64,000 nucleotides of DNA from Lateolabrax maculatus (taxonomy: Eukaryota > Chordata > Actinopteri > Acropomatiformes > Lateolabracidae): assembly GCA_031216445.1 (NCBI GenBank), contig CM062214.1:28469001-28533000 (forward strand), read 5' to 3'. The first letter of the stretch is position 1. Each line of letters begins with the position of its first letter. The notes beneath the pieces are model-generated. The model was not told the origin of the DNA, did not search any database, and saw only the letters and a list, made by a program, of their open reading frames with translations. This document shows positions 1 to 10,697 of the stretch, in pieces. The translations under genes were made by a program, and so were the position numbers.

Positions 1-2400
1 GATTTCTGGTGTGTTTGAGGATCATAATGTGTGTTTTGCTTTACAGGGAAACTAAACCTATGTTTCTCTATGAAGAGAAGTCTTTTTCCTGCGTCTGTTC
101 TGTCTTTATCTGACAGCTGTTGTCGTCAGGCGACCTCGGCCTGTGACGAAGATCACTGATGGGTTAAGAAGCGGAGGAGGTCGGTGGAGAAATGCTGCTC
201 AGCTGATGCCTTCAGTCTGGTGACATCGTTGCACCAGATTTCATCGGACAAAGAACAAAAGAGCTCGACTGCACAAAATTACATCTTTGTTGTTTCCACT
301 CAGCTTGCTTCTTTCTTTTTTTATTCTTTGGTACCCTGATTCCTCCTTACTTGGGGAGAGACGTGACTCTATCAAAGTACACATTGGTTCTCCAGCGTCA
401 GCAGTAACTCGGCTCCATTAGCTGCGTTTAGAGAGGAATCCTGGTCCCGGGTGGACCGAACCATTTAGCATCTTGTCTAAGGGGTGAGGGGGCCTGAGAG
501 ACCCCCCACATTCATATTTTTATTTATATGGTAACAGAGCTCAGTCTCTCAACACATTCATTCAGTCAATTTTAATTTGGCCCTGACACTAATATCTTGC
601 TTGTGGAGGGACTCTGAAAACAGAACACAACTTTGACTGACGGGACCGGACACCCCTGCACTGAAGAATGTAGATTTTCCAAAAATAGAAACGTATTAAA
701 AGGGATGAACTCATCTGAGAGTTGATCATTAAAGGTTTCTGCCACTATTTTTAGATTTAATGAAATTTCTTTTCAAAACAGGAACTTAAACAGTTGATAT
801 TAAGCGTTTTAAATGACTGACTTTTTATTCAGATTATTAATCCAATAGAAGGTTTCAGTTAAAGGAGACAGCAAGTGTACTCTTTAAGACCAGGGACAGT
901 CTCGCTCCTGTCCACTCTTTCTGTGATGCCATAAACTAAGTAGTGACACGTTTTGCAGTTGAATAAAAAGACGTCGCTTGAATCTGTGCGGAGGGACGGT
1001 TTTGATCAGTGATCAAAGTTGACTTGAGAGGTCGGTCCTGCTGCACGTTACAGCTGACACAGCAGGACGAGCCTCATTACAGCAGACTTCAATAAATATT
1101 CAGCATGTTTCTGACATACTGGACCTTCATGAATAGAAGTGTCTTTTTATTAGAAAACAGGCAGGGTAGTCCACCTGTGGGATCATAAATATAATGCAGT
1201 TTGATGACATATTTATGAATGAAATGATTCATTAATAATTCTCTGGTTTTCTGTGTGAGAAGACCTTGATGATTATCATTTTTCTCCTATGCTGGATTTC
1301 ACTGGAGACCATCAGTGTCTCTTCTGGTTCAGAGGATTTTATACTTTGACAGGAAGAGAAAAGAGTGCAAATACCAAATAACTGAAACCATGAATGTCTA
1401 CATGTAGTTTAGGTCAATCCGGCCGATACGTATATCCACGTATTTCACTGAGGACCAAAGACCTGCAGAAATCCTCTTCTGGCTCCACCTTTGAGATAAA
1501 AAAATGATTCATCTATAAAAGAAAACTATATCAGTGAAAACACATCATGCACATTCGACACTCACAGCCGGGTAATTACTTTCAGCCTGGAGAGGAAATT
1601 AACACTTCCTCTCCAGAGAGACTGGCCTCTCACTTCTATAAAGCAACACAACATGTTAACCTTCTGCTTTCACAGACTCCTGCTCGGTAATCACATGCAG
1701 ATGGGCTGACAAGAGCTGACAGGAGGATGCAGGAAATGTGCTGGATGCCGTCTGAATACCAAAGAGCTCCACGTCGGCCTCCTCCACCCACAGTCAGCCC
1801 TCAACCCCTTCAACCTCATCTCAATACACAAATGTATTTCCCTACCCACCAACACTTTGCATCCTGCTGCCATATTATCTACCCATATTTTAAATATTAA
1901 AAACGCATTAAAAAATGTTCACACACAGTGCAGGATTTGTCTTTTTTAGTTGGTTTGTATTTGTGGAGATTAAACTTTTATACTGAAAGATTCAGATGAA
2001 AATCTCAATCTGAAATTGTAAGAACATCTTGATTTTATTGCACATTTAGTTCAGAAACATGTTCAGTATGTGTGTTAATGTTCACCAGCCTTCACTTTGC
2101 TTCTCTTCCTTTGAGCTTCTAGCGTTTGTAAAAAGTTTAGTGTCTTTACAGTTTTTATTTTCCTTTCATGTGAGTGATGTCACGTTGCGAGTGTCTGTGG
2201 TGATTATGGATACAGTGATTACATGTTGTTCATCCATCAGGAAAGATGAGGATCACTATCATCAAGGTGTCAAAGCTGTGACTTGTGCAAGAGGAGTTTG
2301 ATTAAAGTGTCTCATCCTGACCCAGTATTCTGTATAACGCACCGTCATGTTGCTTCAGTAGCCAGTGGGATGAAGAAATATGATCCTGGAAAATACAGAT
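1..2400. other. Non-coding stretch, no gene recognised
   Basis: Moderately AT-rich DNA without a recognisable domain or repeat family. A splice-acceptor-like pyrimidine run ending in AG lies at 46, and a short frame from 49 runs to a TGA at 157-159; with no upstream exon visible I do not call it an exon. AATAAA-type hexamers near 962 and 1091 are not supported as polyadenylation signals by any transcript model. Confidence 0.6.
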
Positions 2401-2434
2401 GAAGGGAAAGATCCACGAGCTCGAAGGTGGAACG

Positions 2435-2790
2435 AGCAACACAGCACAGATACTGGATGGCAAATGTCAAAAATGATTTATTAAATAAGGTACTTACAAC
2501 AAACCAAAAAAGATACAAAGACAGGAAAACCATACAGACAAAAACCAACCACATAAAACAAGGAGCTGACAAAGAACAAAGGAAACACAGGAAGATATAC
2601 ACTCAGACATCTGATCAGAACAAGACACCGCTGGGGGGGTGCACAAAGTGAAGGTAACTAGAAACAAGACAAGACCAGGGAAGACTTCTTCAAAATAAAA
2701 CAGGAAACAAGGAATGACTCACAAGACAAATCGAAACAGAACAGGGAAAACTCAGAAACAGCAGAAACAGGCAGATCAAGACAGAAGGCT
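2435..2790 (-). repeat. Retroelement UTR-like relic
   Basis: An A-rich block with phrases such as 'caggaaacaagg' and 'aactagaaacaagacaag' reads, on the minus strand, like the TTTCCTGTTTTATTTTG-type untranslated or LTR-like DNA common in fish retroelements. A similar block in the opposite orientation lies at about 15.1-15.5 kb. The assignment rests on memory of phrase similarity; boundaries and class are uncertain. The two short plus-strand ORFs in it are shadows of the low-T composition. Confidence 0.35.
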
Positions 2791-2799
2791 CATCCGACC

Positions 2800-5770
2800 C
2801 AAAACATTGAGAGATTTTTCAAATTACGAGGAAGGATTTTACAACAGTTTCTCCATCCTTTGTCACGACGATTGTGAGTTTACAGTAGAAAACACCCAGA
2901 CTACATTACATCAGGGACATGTGGGAATGAGTTTCCTTGGCAACGCTGCAGCTTGTTGGATGATGTTGAAAATGTTTAGCCGGTTTCAACTTTTCCACAG
3001 ACACTCGCGTGTTCTGTGCCGGCACCCATTAAAATAAATGAGGCTGCCGTACACTGACGTCACCGCCGCGCCTCTTTTCAGAGGATGGAAAACTGAAGAT
3101 TCTGTAGATGTCGATGCAATCTGACGTGTGTCTGTTTTAAACAAACCTCTGTTTTATAGACATGTCTATAACAATAATTATTATTATTGCCTGAACCTAA
3201 ATTATGGCTGATTGTCAGCTTCTCCTTCAGTCCAGGTGGATCAATGATCCGACGCAGTGGCCAGACGTTGCTTATCTGGACATTTATACACTGTGATTAA
3301 ATCACCACGTGTTGTCTGTAAATAACAAGCCTGTTCAACGCCAGCTATTGATGGAGGCCAGGCTGAGATTCAGTTGGAGACGACAGCGTGATGCTGCTGT
3401 GCTGTGTGACTGAACTCCAGCAGCCTCCCACTCAGCTGTCCATCAGCTTTCTCCAGCATCAACAAGCTGTTTACCTCCCTGACGGTGATTATCTGTGTAT
3501 CGTGGGTCCCTAAAATCTCACTCAACTGTGTGAAAGATTTCATTCTGTGGCTGATCTCGACTCACAGTAGTTCCTCTCTGTACTGGCAGGTAAAGGGTCA
3601 CACTATAAGCTTCCCTGCAGGGCTGCTGGCCTGACATCACATGCTTACCCCCCTATGAATATCAACAGTGGATGGATCCAGATTAGCCTGACCCACATGT
3701 TTAAAAGATGTTTTCTGCATAAATGACTTCAGAGAGGAGAGTATCCCCTGTACAGAGGACTGAATATACTTTTTAACAATAATCATACTACATAATTATG
3801 AAGTATAAAAAAGAGATAGAATACAAGGAGCTGAGTTTAGATACAGACAGACAGAAGACAAACAAGATAACCAGCAGCCTCCTCGTCTCTCTGCGGATGG
3901 AGAGAACATATACTGACAACATAATAACACGTAACATTACGTCCACGGGCGTATCAGAACCTGCCGGTCACAGGAAATTTAAAACAATTTCCAAGCTATC
4001 AAAACACATTAAGTGGACCTTCATCGACTCCATCCCACATGTCACATGGTCAGTGTTATTACATCCCAGAATAGTTTCACAGGAAATCTGCCGTCCACCA
4101 GTGTAATTGGCAGGTTGGGTTCACACTCGCAATCTGAGACATTTTGATTGATGTGTGGCTCAGGGTGGCTGGACACGATGTGGCTTCAGTCCATAACGTT
4201 GGTGTGCAAGAAAACATGTGATTTGAAGAAAATAACAGCTTGTCATTTCGATGCCTCCACAGACAATTTAATTAGCCTCAGAGCGTAACATGTTTCTGTA
4301 ACAGCTACAGCTGCAGGTTTGTAAAAGGATTGAATGGATGAGGTTTTAATATGCATCTCAAGTGGAGGTGGAAAATTAGATTTTCAGAGATCTTATTCAG
4401 CGGGTGCATTAATGCAGAGAAACAACACTATATGCAGCTAAAAGGTGCATCAAATCAAGCCTTGGCCTTCGTTCTCCACTGACAAAGAGCTGCAGTACAA
4501 TGTGTTGAGCTCAAGAGCTGGGCGGAGGGAGTCATTTTTTATTTTTTTATTAGACTACCATAACATAATGATAACTTATTTCATAATATTGTGCAATTTG
4601 CTGTGTCCAGCTATAGTTTTTAACTTTCTGAAACCAAAGAGCCCCACCGCCTCGCTCCCTGAGCTCCATCATGCTTCGACACACAAAAGCCACGCAGAGT
4701 TCTTTGTGATGCAGCCAAGAAGAGGAACTGATGACAGGCTTTCCACTTCCGCCTCCAACTGAAATATCAAATATTCCAGTCCAGCATTTGAAGTGCTGCG
4801 TGTGCACCTTCCCACTGGCATGAAAACACAATGCTCACCCGTTAATAAGAGGACAATTTCTCTGCCAGAGTGGTCTGAAACATGTGCAACTAAAAATGTT
4901 TCCACGTGTTAGATTAAATTAAAATAATTTTTACATTTGTTCTTCGAATGTGGACACGAAAATGCAGTTTTCATTGTTCATCTTCTGATTGTCATATGCA
5001 TTATTAAATCTTTGATTTATTCATGGTTGCATTAAAACACATCTGAGCACACACAGCTGATGATCTGCTCCTTCTTCATTACAGAACACCATAATAAAGA
5101 TTCAGTATAAATATTTACGGCTTCAAACACAACCATCATGATTCTGACTTCAGCTCCTGGTTGAACTGTTTTGGGGGGTTGAAATAGAGCCAAAGATTAT
5201 GATGAGAGTAATGAAATGGGTTTTGTGCATGTAAATGGTATGTTAACTACATCCCTGCATCAATAATGTGACCGTGGGACGCTCTGCAGAGGCTGATGGC
5301 AACAGCTCTGGGATGTCAGAGGAGAGAGGGAGCCTGAGCTGCAGCTGAAAACACATTCACTGATCTGACTTTTCTTTATTAACCAAAATACATTGATTTT
5401 TAAACTAATTCTCTTTACTGACTTATTGATGCAGGTTTGGTTGGCGATCCCTGTCAGTGTTTTTGTCTCTTTCATTAAAATGTGGAAAAATACAAGAAAA
5501 AACGAGTAAAGAGTAAAATGATTTCAGTCTTTAATTTAAAGCTTCATGAATTGATTTATGGCCACTAGGGGAACACATACATCAAACACATGACTTTTTA
5601 GAGTTGATATGGTTAATGTGACACATAGAGAAACATGGTCCTCCCACTGGACTCCACATGATGAGAGTAAGTAGATATTCACTGTCCTTTTAGCTCTGGT
5701 TGGGGCTCCACCAACTCCTGAGAAACATATCTGTCTCTTTAGCTGCTAAATGTTGATGCTGCAGCAAAAA
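2800..5770. other. Non-coding stretch
   Basis: No gene seen. A CRE-like TGACGTCA octamer lies in a small CpG-bearing patch near 3,055. Short ORFs at 3,798-4,106 and 4,445-4,762 show no domain or signal peptide. Nothing else supports a function. Confidence 0.6.
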
Positions 5771-5774
5771 ATTC

Positions 5775-5965
5775 ATTAATTCATCTGTAGATTACATTCT
5801 CCATTAATCATTTAATCTATAAAAAGTCAGAAAGTAGTCAAATAAATGACCAAAGCATAAAATTACATTTTCAAATCACTTGTTTTGTCTGACCGGCAAT
5901 TTAAAACCTCGAGATACTCAACTTACTTTCACTAAATGAGACAAAAAAGTCTTCTTTTGATGGAT
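5775..5965 (+). repeat. Teleost dispersed repeat, TCAGAAA/CATTAAT family, copy 1
   Basis: The order of phrases 'cattaatcatttaatctat', 'aaaagtcagaaagtag', 'cttgttttgtctgacc' and 'gagatactcaactta' matches a short interspersed repeat I remember from many percomorph genomes. Other copies in this window are at about 30.68, 53.54 and 59.88 kb. It carries no coding potential, and the class (likely a non-autonomous DNA element or SINE-like unit) is unknown to me. Confidence 0.55.
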
Positions 5966-5969
5966 TGAT

Positions 5970-7486
5970 TGTATCAGCTGTACTGAATATTCACCAGCTG
6001 GTCTCTAACTGTGTCTGTGTGTTGTCCGGCTGTGGGCAGGTAATGAGACTGAACCAGGCAGGAAACGTGCTGCAAAACCAAAACTAGGAGCTAAAACAGG
6101 CTAAAAGGCTCCTCAGAGCTGCAGAGTTGTTGATGTTTCTCTGTGGGTTTGTCAATGCAAACATCACATGTAGTCATTTCAATCATTATTAATTAAAAAT
6201 TATATTCAGTTAACATTAAAATCCCAAGTCAATTAGGAAAAACTAAACTGAATTATCTCATGAAAATCAACTCAGCTGGTCTCTAAACCCTCTTGGGATT
6301 TAGGAAGAGGACATATTTCCTCTGAATGAGTTATTAGATTCTAAGAAAAAGCTGAGGCCAGCAGAAGTGAGGCTGGAGCCGACTGTGTCTTATGACCCTG
6401 AATATCTGTAATGAAAGAAAGGTTATTAATACTTATTACAGAGTGTAGAGCTCAGATGCAGTACAAGCCTGATCCTGCAGACTGAGTGATTCTGACTCCC
6501 CTCAGCTGGAGACTTTTAGGCCCTTTTGGATGAGTTAAATCACATCTACAGTGTTTGGCTGCTGCAGACGTGCAGCACAGTTACTGATTCTGAACACGAA
6601 ACCTTTTAGGAGTTTCAAGATTCAAAAAGCAATTTGCTTTACAAACAGTAGTCCAACGCAAACACGTCCAATGCATCACACAGCACAAGATCCACGTCTC
6701 CTTCACTGTCTCCATGAATCATGGAAAAAGAGAGACGCAATGACATCCAGGGTTATAGTTAGTTTAAAGGAGCTGTGTATCTATCAGTGCTACCTTTATA
6801 TCAAAATAAATAAATACAAAAGTTCTCATAAGTTTGGAGTTGGAGGAAATCATTGCTGTCTATCATCATTTTTACTGTAAAACGTCCTCCTTGTGTTTCC
6901 TCCGTCCGACCGTCTCCTGCTGAGGGAAAACGCACTTTTCCTCCTCCTGATTCTGTCTTGTGCACTGAGCTCGTTGTGTGAGTTTAAGACACTGAGTGAA
7001 CTGAACTGAAGTCCATGAGACCATGGACTCTGGAGATTTAAGCGATTCCTGTTAAGCAGCTTCCAGCTTTTATCTTCTCACTGGACTGAGGCTGTTAGTG
7101 CAGCTGCTGTCAGACGCGTCCAGACATCAACTGAGGCGCCTCCAACTCCAAAATCCCATCCACAGCTGGGTGTCCTTTGGTCCCTCAGAGCCGATCAGCC
7201 AGTCCAACAATCAGCAGCAAAATGGACCTAATGGTATACAGCCTGCACTGCCATGATCTTTACTATCTGCTTTAAAACTTTTAAAACTAAAATGTTTTTC
7301 ACAGCAGTTTCACACATTAATAATTCAAGCTGGGAGCACAGAGTCAATACTAATACAAAATATAAAAGAAATACAAGCAGCAAAATACAAACACACAATT
7401 CAAAGACGGTAAATACATGGAAATGTGACTGACGGTGCCGCCTCGGCCACTTGGAGACATCGAGCAACATGGCAGCACTCACATCA
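5970..7486. other. Non-coding stretch
   Basis: No gene, RNA or clear repeat recognised. A 166-codon minus-strand ORF starting at 7,728 extends into this stretch, but most of it is the Phe/Leu/Ser-rich translation of the neighbouring purine tract. Confidence 0.55.
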
Positions 7487-8145
7487 CTGTCTGAATAAGG
7501 AAGTCGAGGAGAGGAAACATGTAGGAGGAAAGGATGAGGCAGAGAAGGAAAGAAGACGAGGTAAGATGAGTTAAATAGGAAAAAAGACGGAAAAGAGAGA
7601 AAAGGAAGAGGAAAGTCGAGGGACATGAGGAGAAGGAGGAAGGGGAGAAGGAGGAAGATGATGGGGGAGGAGGGCAAAAAGTGAGATAGAGGAGGTAATG
7701 CAAGGAGAGAAACATGAAAGGAGAACATAGAGGAAGAAAGGAGGAGACAAGAAAATTATGAGGTAGAAGAAAAGAAAAAGAATTAGACAGACAAAGGAAA
7801 GGAGAAGGACACAGGAGAAAAGAGGTAGAAAGAATGACAAATAACCAATCGAAAAGGAAAAAACAGGAAAGAAAAGGAGGAACATATGGAGAAGAGAAGG
7901 AGAAGTAAAAGGGAAAAGGTTTGGTTGGAAGAGGAAAAGATAATGTGAAAGAAAGGAGGAAGCAGAGGGAAAGGAAGGATAGAGAAAGGACAAAGGACAA
8001 AAGGATGAGGTAGAGAGACAGGAGGAAACAGGAAGGACAAGACAGAAGGAGAAGATGAGGTAGTGAAGGAAAGAAAGGATGATGACAAGAAACAAAGAGA
8101 AGAAGGAACATGAGGAGAAAATAGTTGGACAAACAAGTTGAACTT
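7487..8145 (+). repeat. Polypurine tract, ~660 bp
   Basis: The plus strand is overwhelmingly A and G with scattered interruptions, in words such as 'aggaagaaagg' and 'ggagaaggagga'. Three minus-strand frames remain open together (ORFs of 166-217 codons rich in Phe, Leu, Ser and Pro), which is the expected artefact of a pyrimidine-rich strand and not evidence of a protein. Long purine-pyrimidine asymmetry of this kind can form triplex (H-) DNA; that is inference. Confidence 0.85.
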
Positions 8146-8204
8146 AATGAAACAGAAAAGTTTGATTCTTCTTTGAAACCAGTGATTTGAGTTTAATGTT
8201 TGTT

Positions 8205-8640
8205 TAACTGGACGGACGTTTGTCACCCGAGGACGTCGATACAGACGGACGTGCTGTTGGGACCATGTAGGTCGACCTCGGGATGCGTCCACGTGTCCTG
8301 TTATTACTCTCGGATCAGATGCTTAGGTGAAGTGATCAGCTCGGGGGCATCTTAACTAAGATCACATGACATCGCCAGCCTACTGTCGCCCCGTCGCCCT
8401 TCGCTGCGAGGATCCGACCGACGGCTGACGGAGGAACGGCAGCAGAGTGAGGTGGTGGAGCACGCTCCGATGGAACTGTGAAGGGATCAAAAGCCTCCAC
8501 ATCAGAGATGTTCCACCTCGCTTTGATTCGCTCTTCAGATCTGACAGCTCAGTTTGACCCCGTGTAGCCGGAGAGGAGCGCGGCGAGCAGGCGGCGCCCG
8601 GCTGCTCGGCTGCCGATGGGCACCCTGGGGTGGGGAGAAT
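8205..8640. promoter_or_regulatory. CpG-rich segment, possible CpG island or promoter
   Basis: By eye there are roughly three dozen CpG dinucleotides in about 430 bp, densest at 8,560-8,620, against a CpG-poor background. An ATG in an acceptable Kozak setting (gccgATGg) at 8,616 opens a 24-codon frame ending at 8,690, with a GTGAGG donor-like site at about 8,658. No TATA box or known first-exon protein is recognised. It could mark the 5' end of an unannotated transcript, or simply be a GC-rich repeat. Confidence 0.4.
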
Positions 8641-8887
8641 TGGATCTGTGGTGGTCAGTGAGGGACAGTAAGAACCCTGCTGCCATCTGATGTAACTCTC
8701 TCTTGGTGACTAAATGTGACAACGTGGGATGAAAGAGCAGCTTTCGTCACAAGCAAAGTCTCTCAGAGCATAATTTACACTCCAGCTCCACAGTTATTTC
8801 ATCTTTTACCTTGAAAGAAAAAGTTTAGAATGAGAAATATATTTAGTTTTATGTCAATTAAAAGTCTTCTAAAGTTGCCACTTCAAC

Positions 8888-8915
8888 CACACACACACAC
8901 ACACACACACACAGA
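8888..8915. repeat. (CA)n microsatellite
   Basis: Uninterrupted CA dinucleotides, about 14 units. Likely length-polymorphic. Confidence 0.97.
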
Positions 8916-10280
8916 GTTTGCCTTTGCAACTTCATCTCAGCCTAATTATAAAGTATTGACTTTCATGAAGCTGTACTCATTCGTTTATCAGCTGCAGGAA
9001 AGCACAACACGTCAATTTTCTCCAAAAGGCTTGTGACAGTTTTTGTGGCCAAACAAAAGCACTGGATCCAGAAGTTCAATATTTACCTCTATTATCTCTG
9101 TTCTCCTCACCGGCAGATTTGTTCGAGCCAACATTCCTCACATCAGGCAGGACTTCACTGCGGGGGCGGACCAGACATAAGATGGGGTAAATATTGCGTT
9201 TATGGGTCCATAGTTCCGGATGTCTGTGTGGCACAGAGCATCGCAGTGTGAACTAACATCACCTGTTGTATCGCCGCGTCGAACCGTAATTTGTCTTCTC
9301 CAATTTAAAACAACACGTTAGTTCACATGATCGCTCTGGTCAAACGGCGAGAGAGCCACGGGTCATTCAGAGAAACATCACACACGTACAGCTTTTATTT
9401 AAAGATGACATGAAGAAGCAGGAAACTACTTATTGGAAAGACTGTGTGTTGCTCACAGGAATATCAGTCGCAGAATTGTCACTAACTAGAACAACTCAGC
9501 ACCAGCAGACTTCATTACAGCTCAGATCAGGAGGGACTTCAGATTTCTGTTGTTCCCTCCGGGTTCTGCAATGCTTTAATGGCACCGACATGAAACACGC
9601 ATTCATTCACATTTTCTTTTGATGATTTTCTGAAAATTCAGTTAAAGTTTGGGTTGAGTTTGGATGGAACCTTGACTTTTGTAGCTCAAAGCTGCTCATG
9701 GTGGCCACACATTGTTCACACTGAAAGGACACAGTTACGTGAGGAATTAGAAACCTGTCCTGCACGTGCAAAACAGCTGAGCAAGAGCACCAGAAGAAGT
9801 CCACCGTGTGCACATCTATCAACATTATGCATATTAAAGAAACACGATGCTCCATCAGTTTCTCTCTCAGCCCTCCTTCCCCGTCTGCGTCACTGTGAGA
9901 CACTTAGACCTGACTGGCAGCCGTCTCAGCAGTTGTGGTTTGTGGTTGTGTTTATAACTGTGTTTGTGCCACAGTACAATGGGACTGTCCTGACTCCAAA
10001 TTAATTTCTAGGGGAAAATAATGTGTGCGCAGACTGTAATAACCCGACGTAGACATTGTTCTCATTGTGCAACAGCAACATGTGGAATAATTTCATCAAT
10101 AACCGGCCCCGAATTCCACATGTTGTGAGTCACAGGGAAGGATCAGGACTTCTTGTTCCCTTTGTGTTTCCACGCTCTTTGACAGATGGCCGATCTGCTT
10201 CCATGATGCAGGCAGCCATATTTGCCACTACAGGGGTCCTTCTGTGTTTACCTCCAGTCTGACTCAGAGGCCGTCAGCCA
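8916..10280. other. Non-coding stretch with a perfect 11-bp inverted repeat
   Basis: No gene recognised. TGTGAACTAAC at 9,247-9,257 and its exact reverse complement at 9,317-9,327 form a hairpin-capable pair about 60 bp apart, in a CpG-bearing patch resembling a small foldback element. Short ORFs at 9,410-9,622 and 9,607-10,004 overlap on both strands and are not supported. Confidence 0.5.
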
Positions 10281-10284
10281 GCTG

Positions 10285-10697
10285 GGCTTCGTTCAGACTG
10301 CAGGAAAACCACTCTGTTTCTCTAATCAGGTCTTAACGCAGACTGTCCGCACTGTTGTTTACAAGTGATCAGATTGGATCTGTGTCTCCGAACATCACCA
10401 ACCAATCTGCGTGGGTTGCTGTGGTAACGATGAGTAACCATGTACGCTGGTGATGCGGAAGCATGAGGAATGGAGATCCAACATCTCGCTGGTTTACGGC
10501 CGCTCTGATGGACGTCCGTCACTCTGCATTTGATCTCCCTGGTGACACAAAAAACCCAAACTGAGTGTCCGGAGCGTCCGGACTGAGACGCATCTGTAGA
10601 AATCCGATTGAAATCGCCTTTCGAACCACCTCAAGATGTGGATCCAATCTGGATCTGCCAAAAAACGGATTTGCACAGTCTCATCTCTGCTTTGTTT
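10285..10697. mobile_element. Non-autonomous DNA-element relic (MITE-like), copy 1
   Basis: The left end reads 'ttcgttcagactgcagg'. The right end, read on the minus strand, gives 'atgagactgtgcaaatccg', a loosely matching terminal inverted repeat. The right ~85 bp recurs in reverse complement at 43,512-43,585 (both contain ...aaatcc-ttttttgg-agatccagattg...), so this is an interspersed family. No transposase is encoded. Class unknown; hAT-like ancestry is only a guess. Confidence 0.5.

Noticed and set aside
47..330. Terminal-exon-like frame after a splice acceptor at 46, followed past a stop by a KRRRSVEKCC stretch reminiscent of an insulin/relaxin A chain
   Set aside because: A TGA separates the parts and the remaining conserved cysteines are absent.
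7228..8292. Four long overlapping minus-strand ORFs (166-217 codons)
   Set aside because: All lie largely in a purine-rich tract; stop codons are rare on the pyrimidine strand in every frame, and the translations are Phe/Leu/Ser/Pro low complexity.
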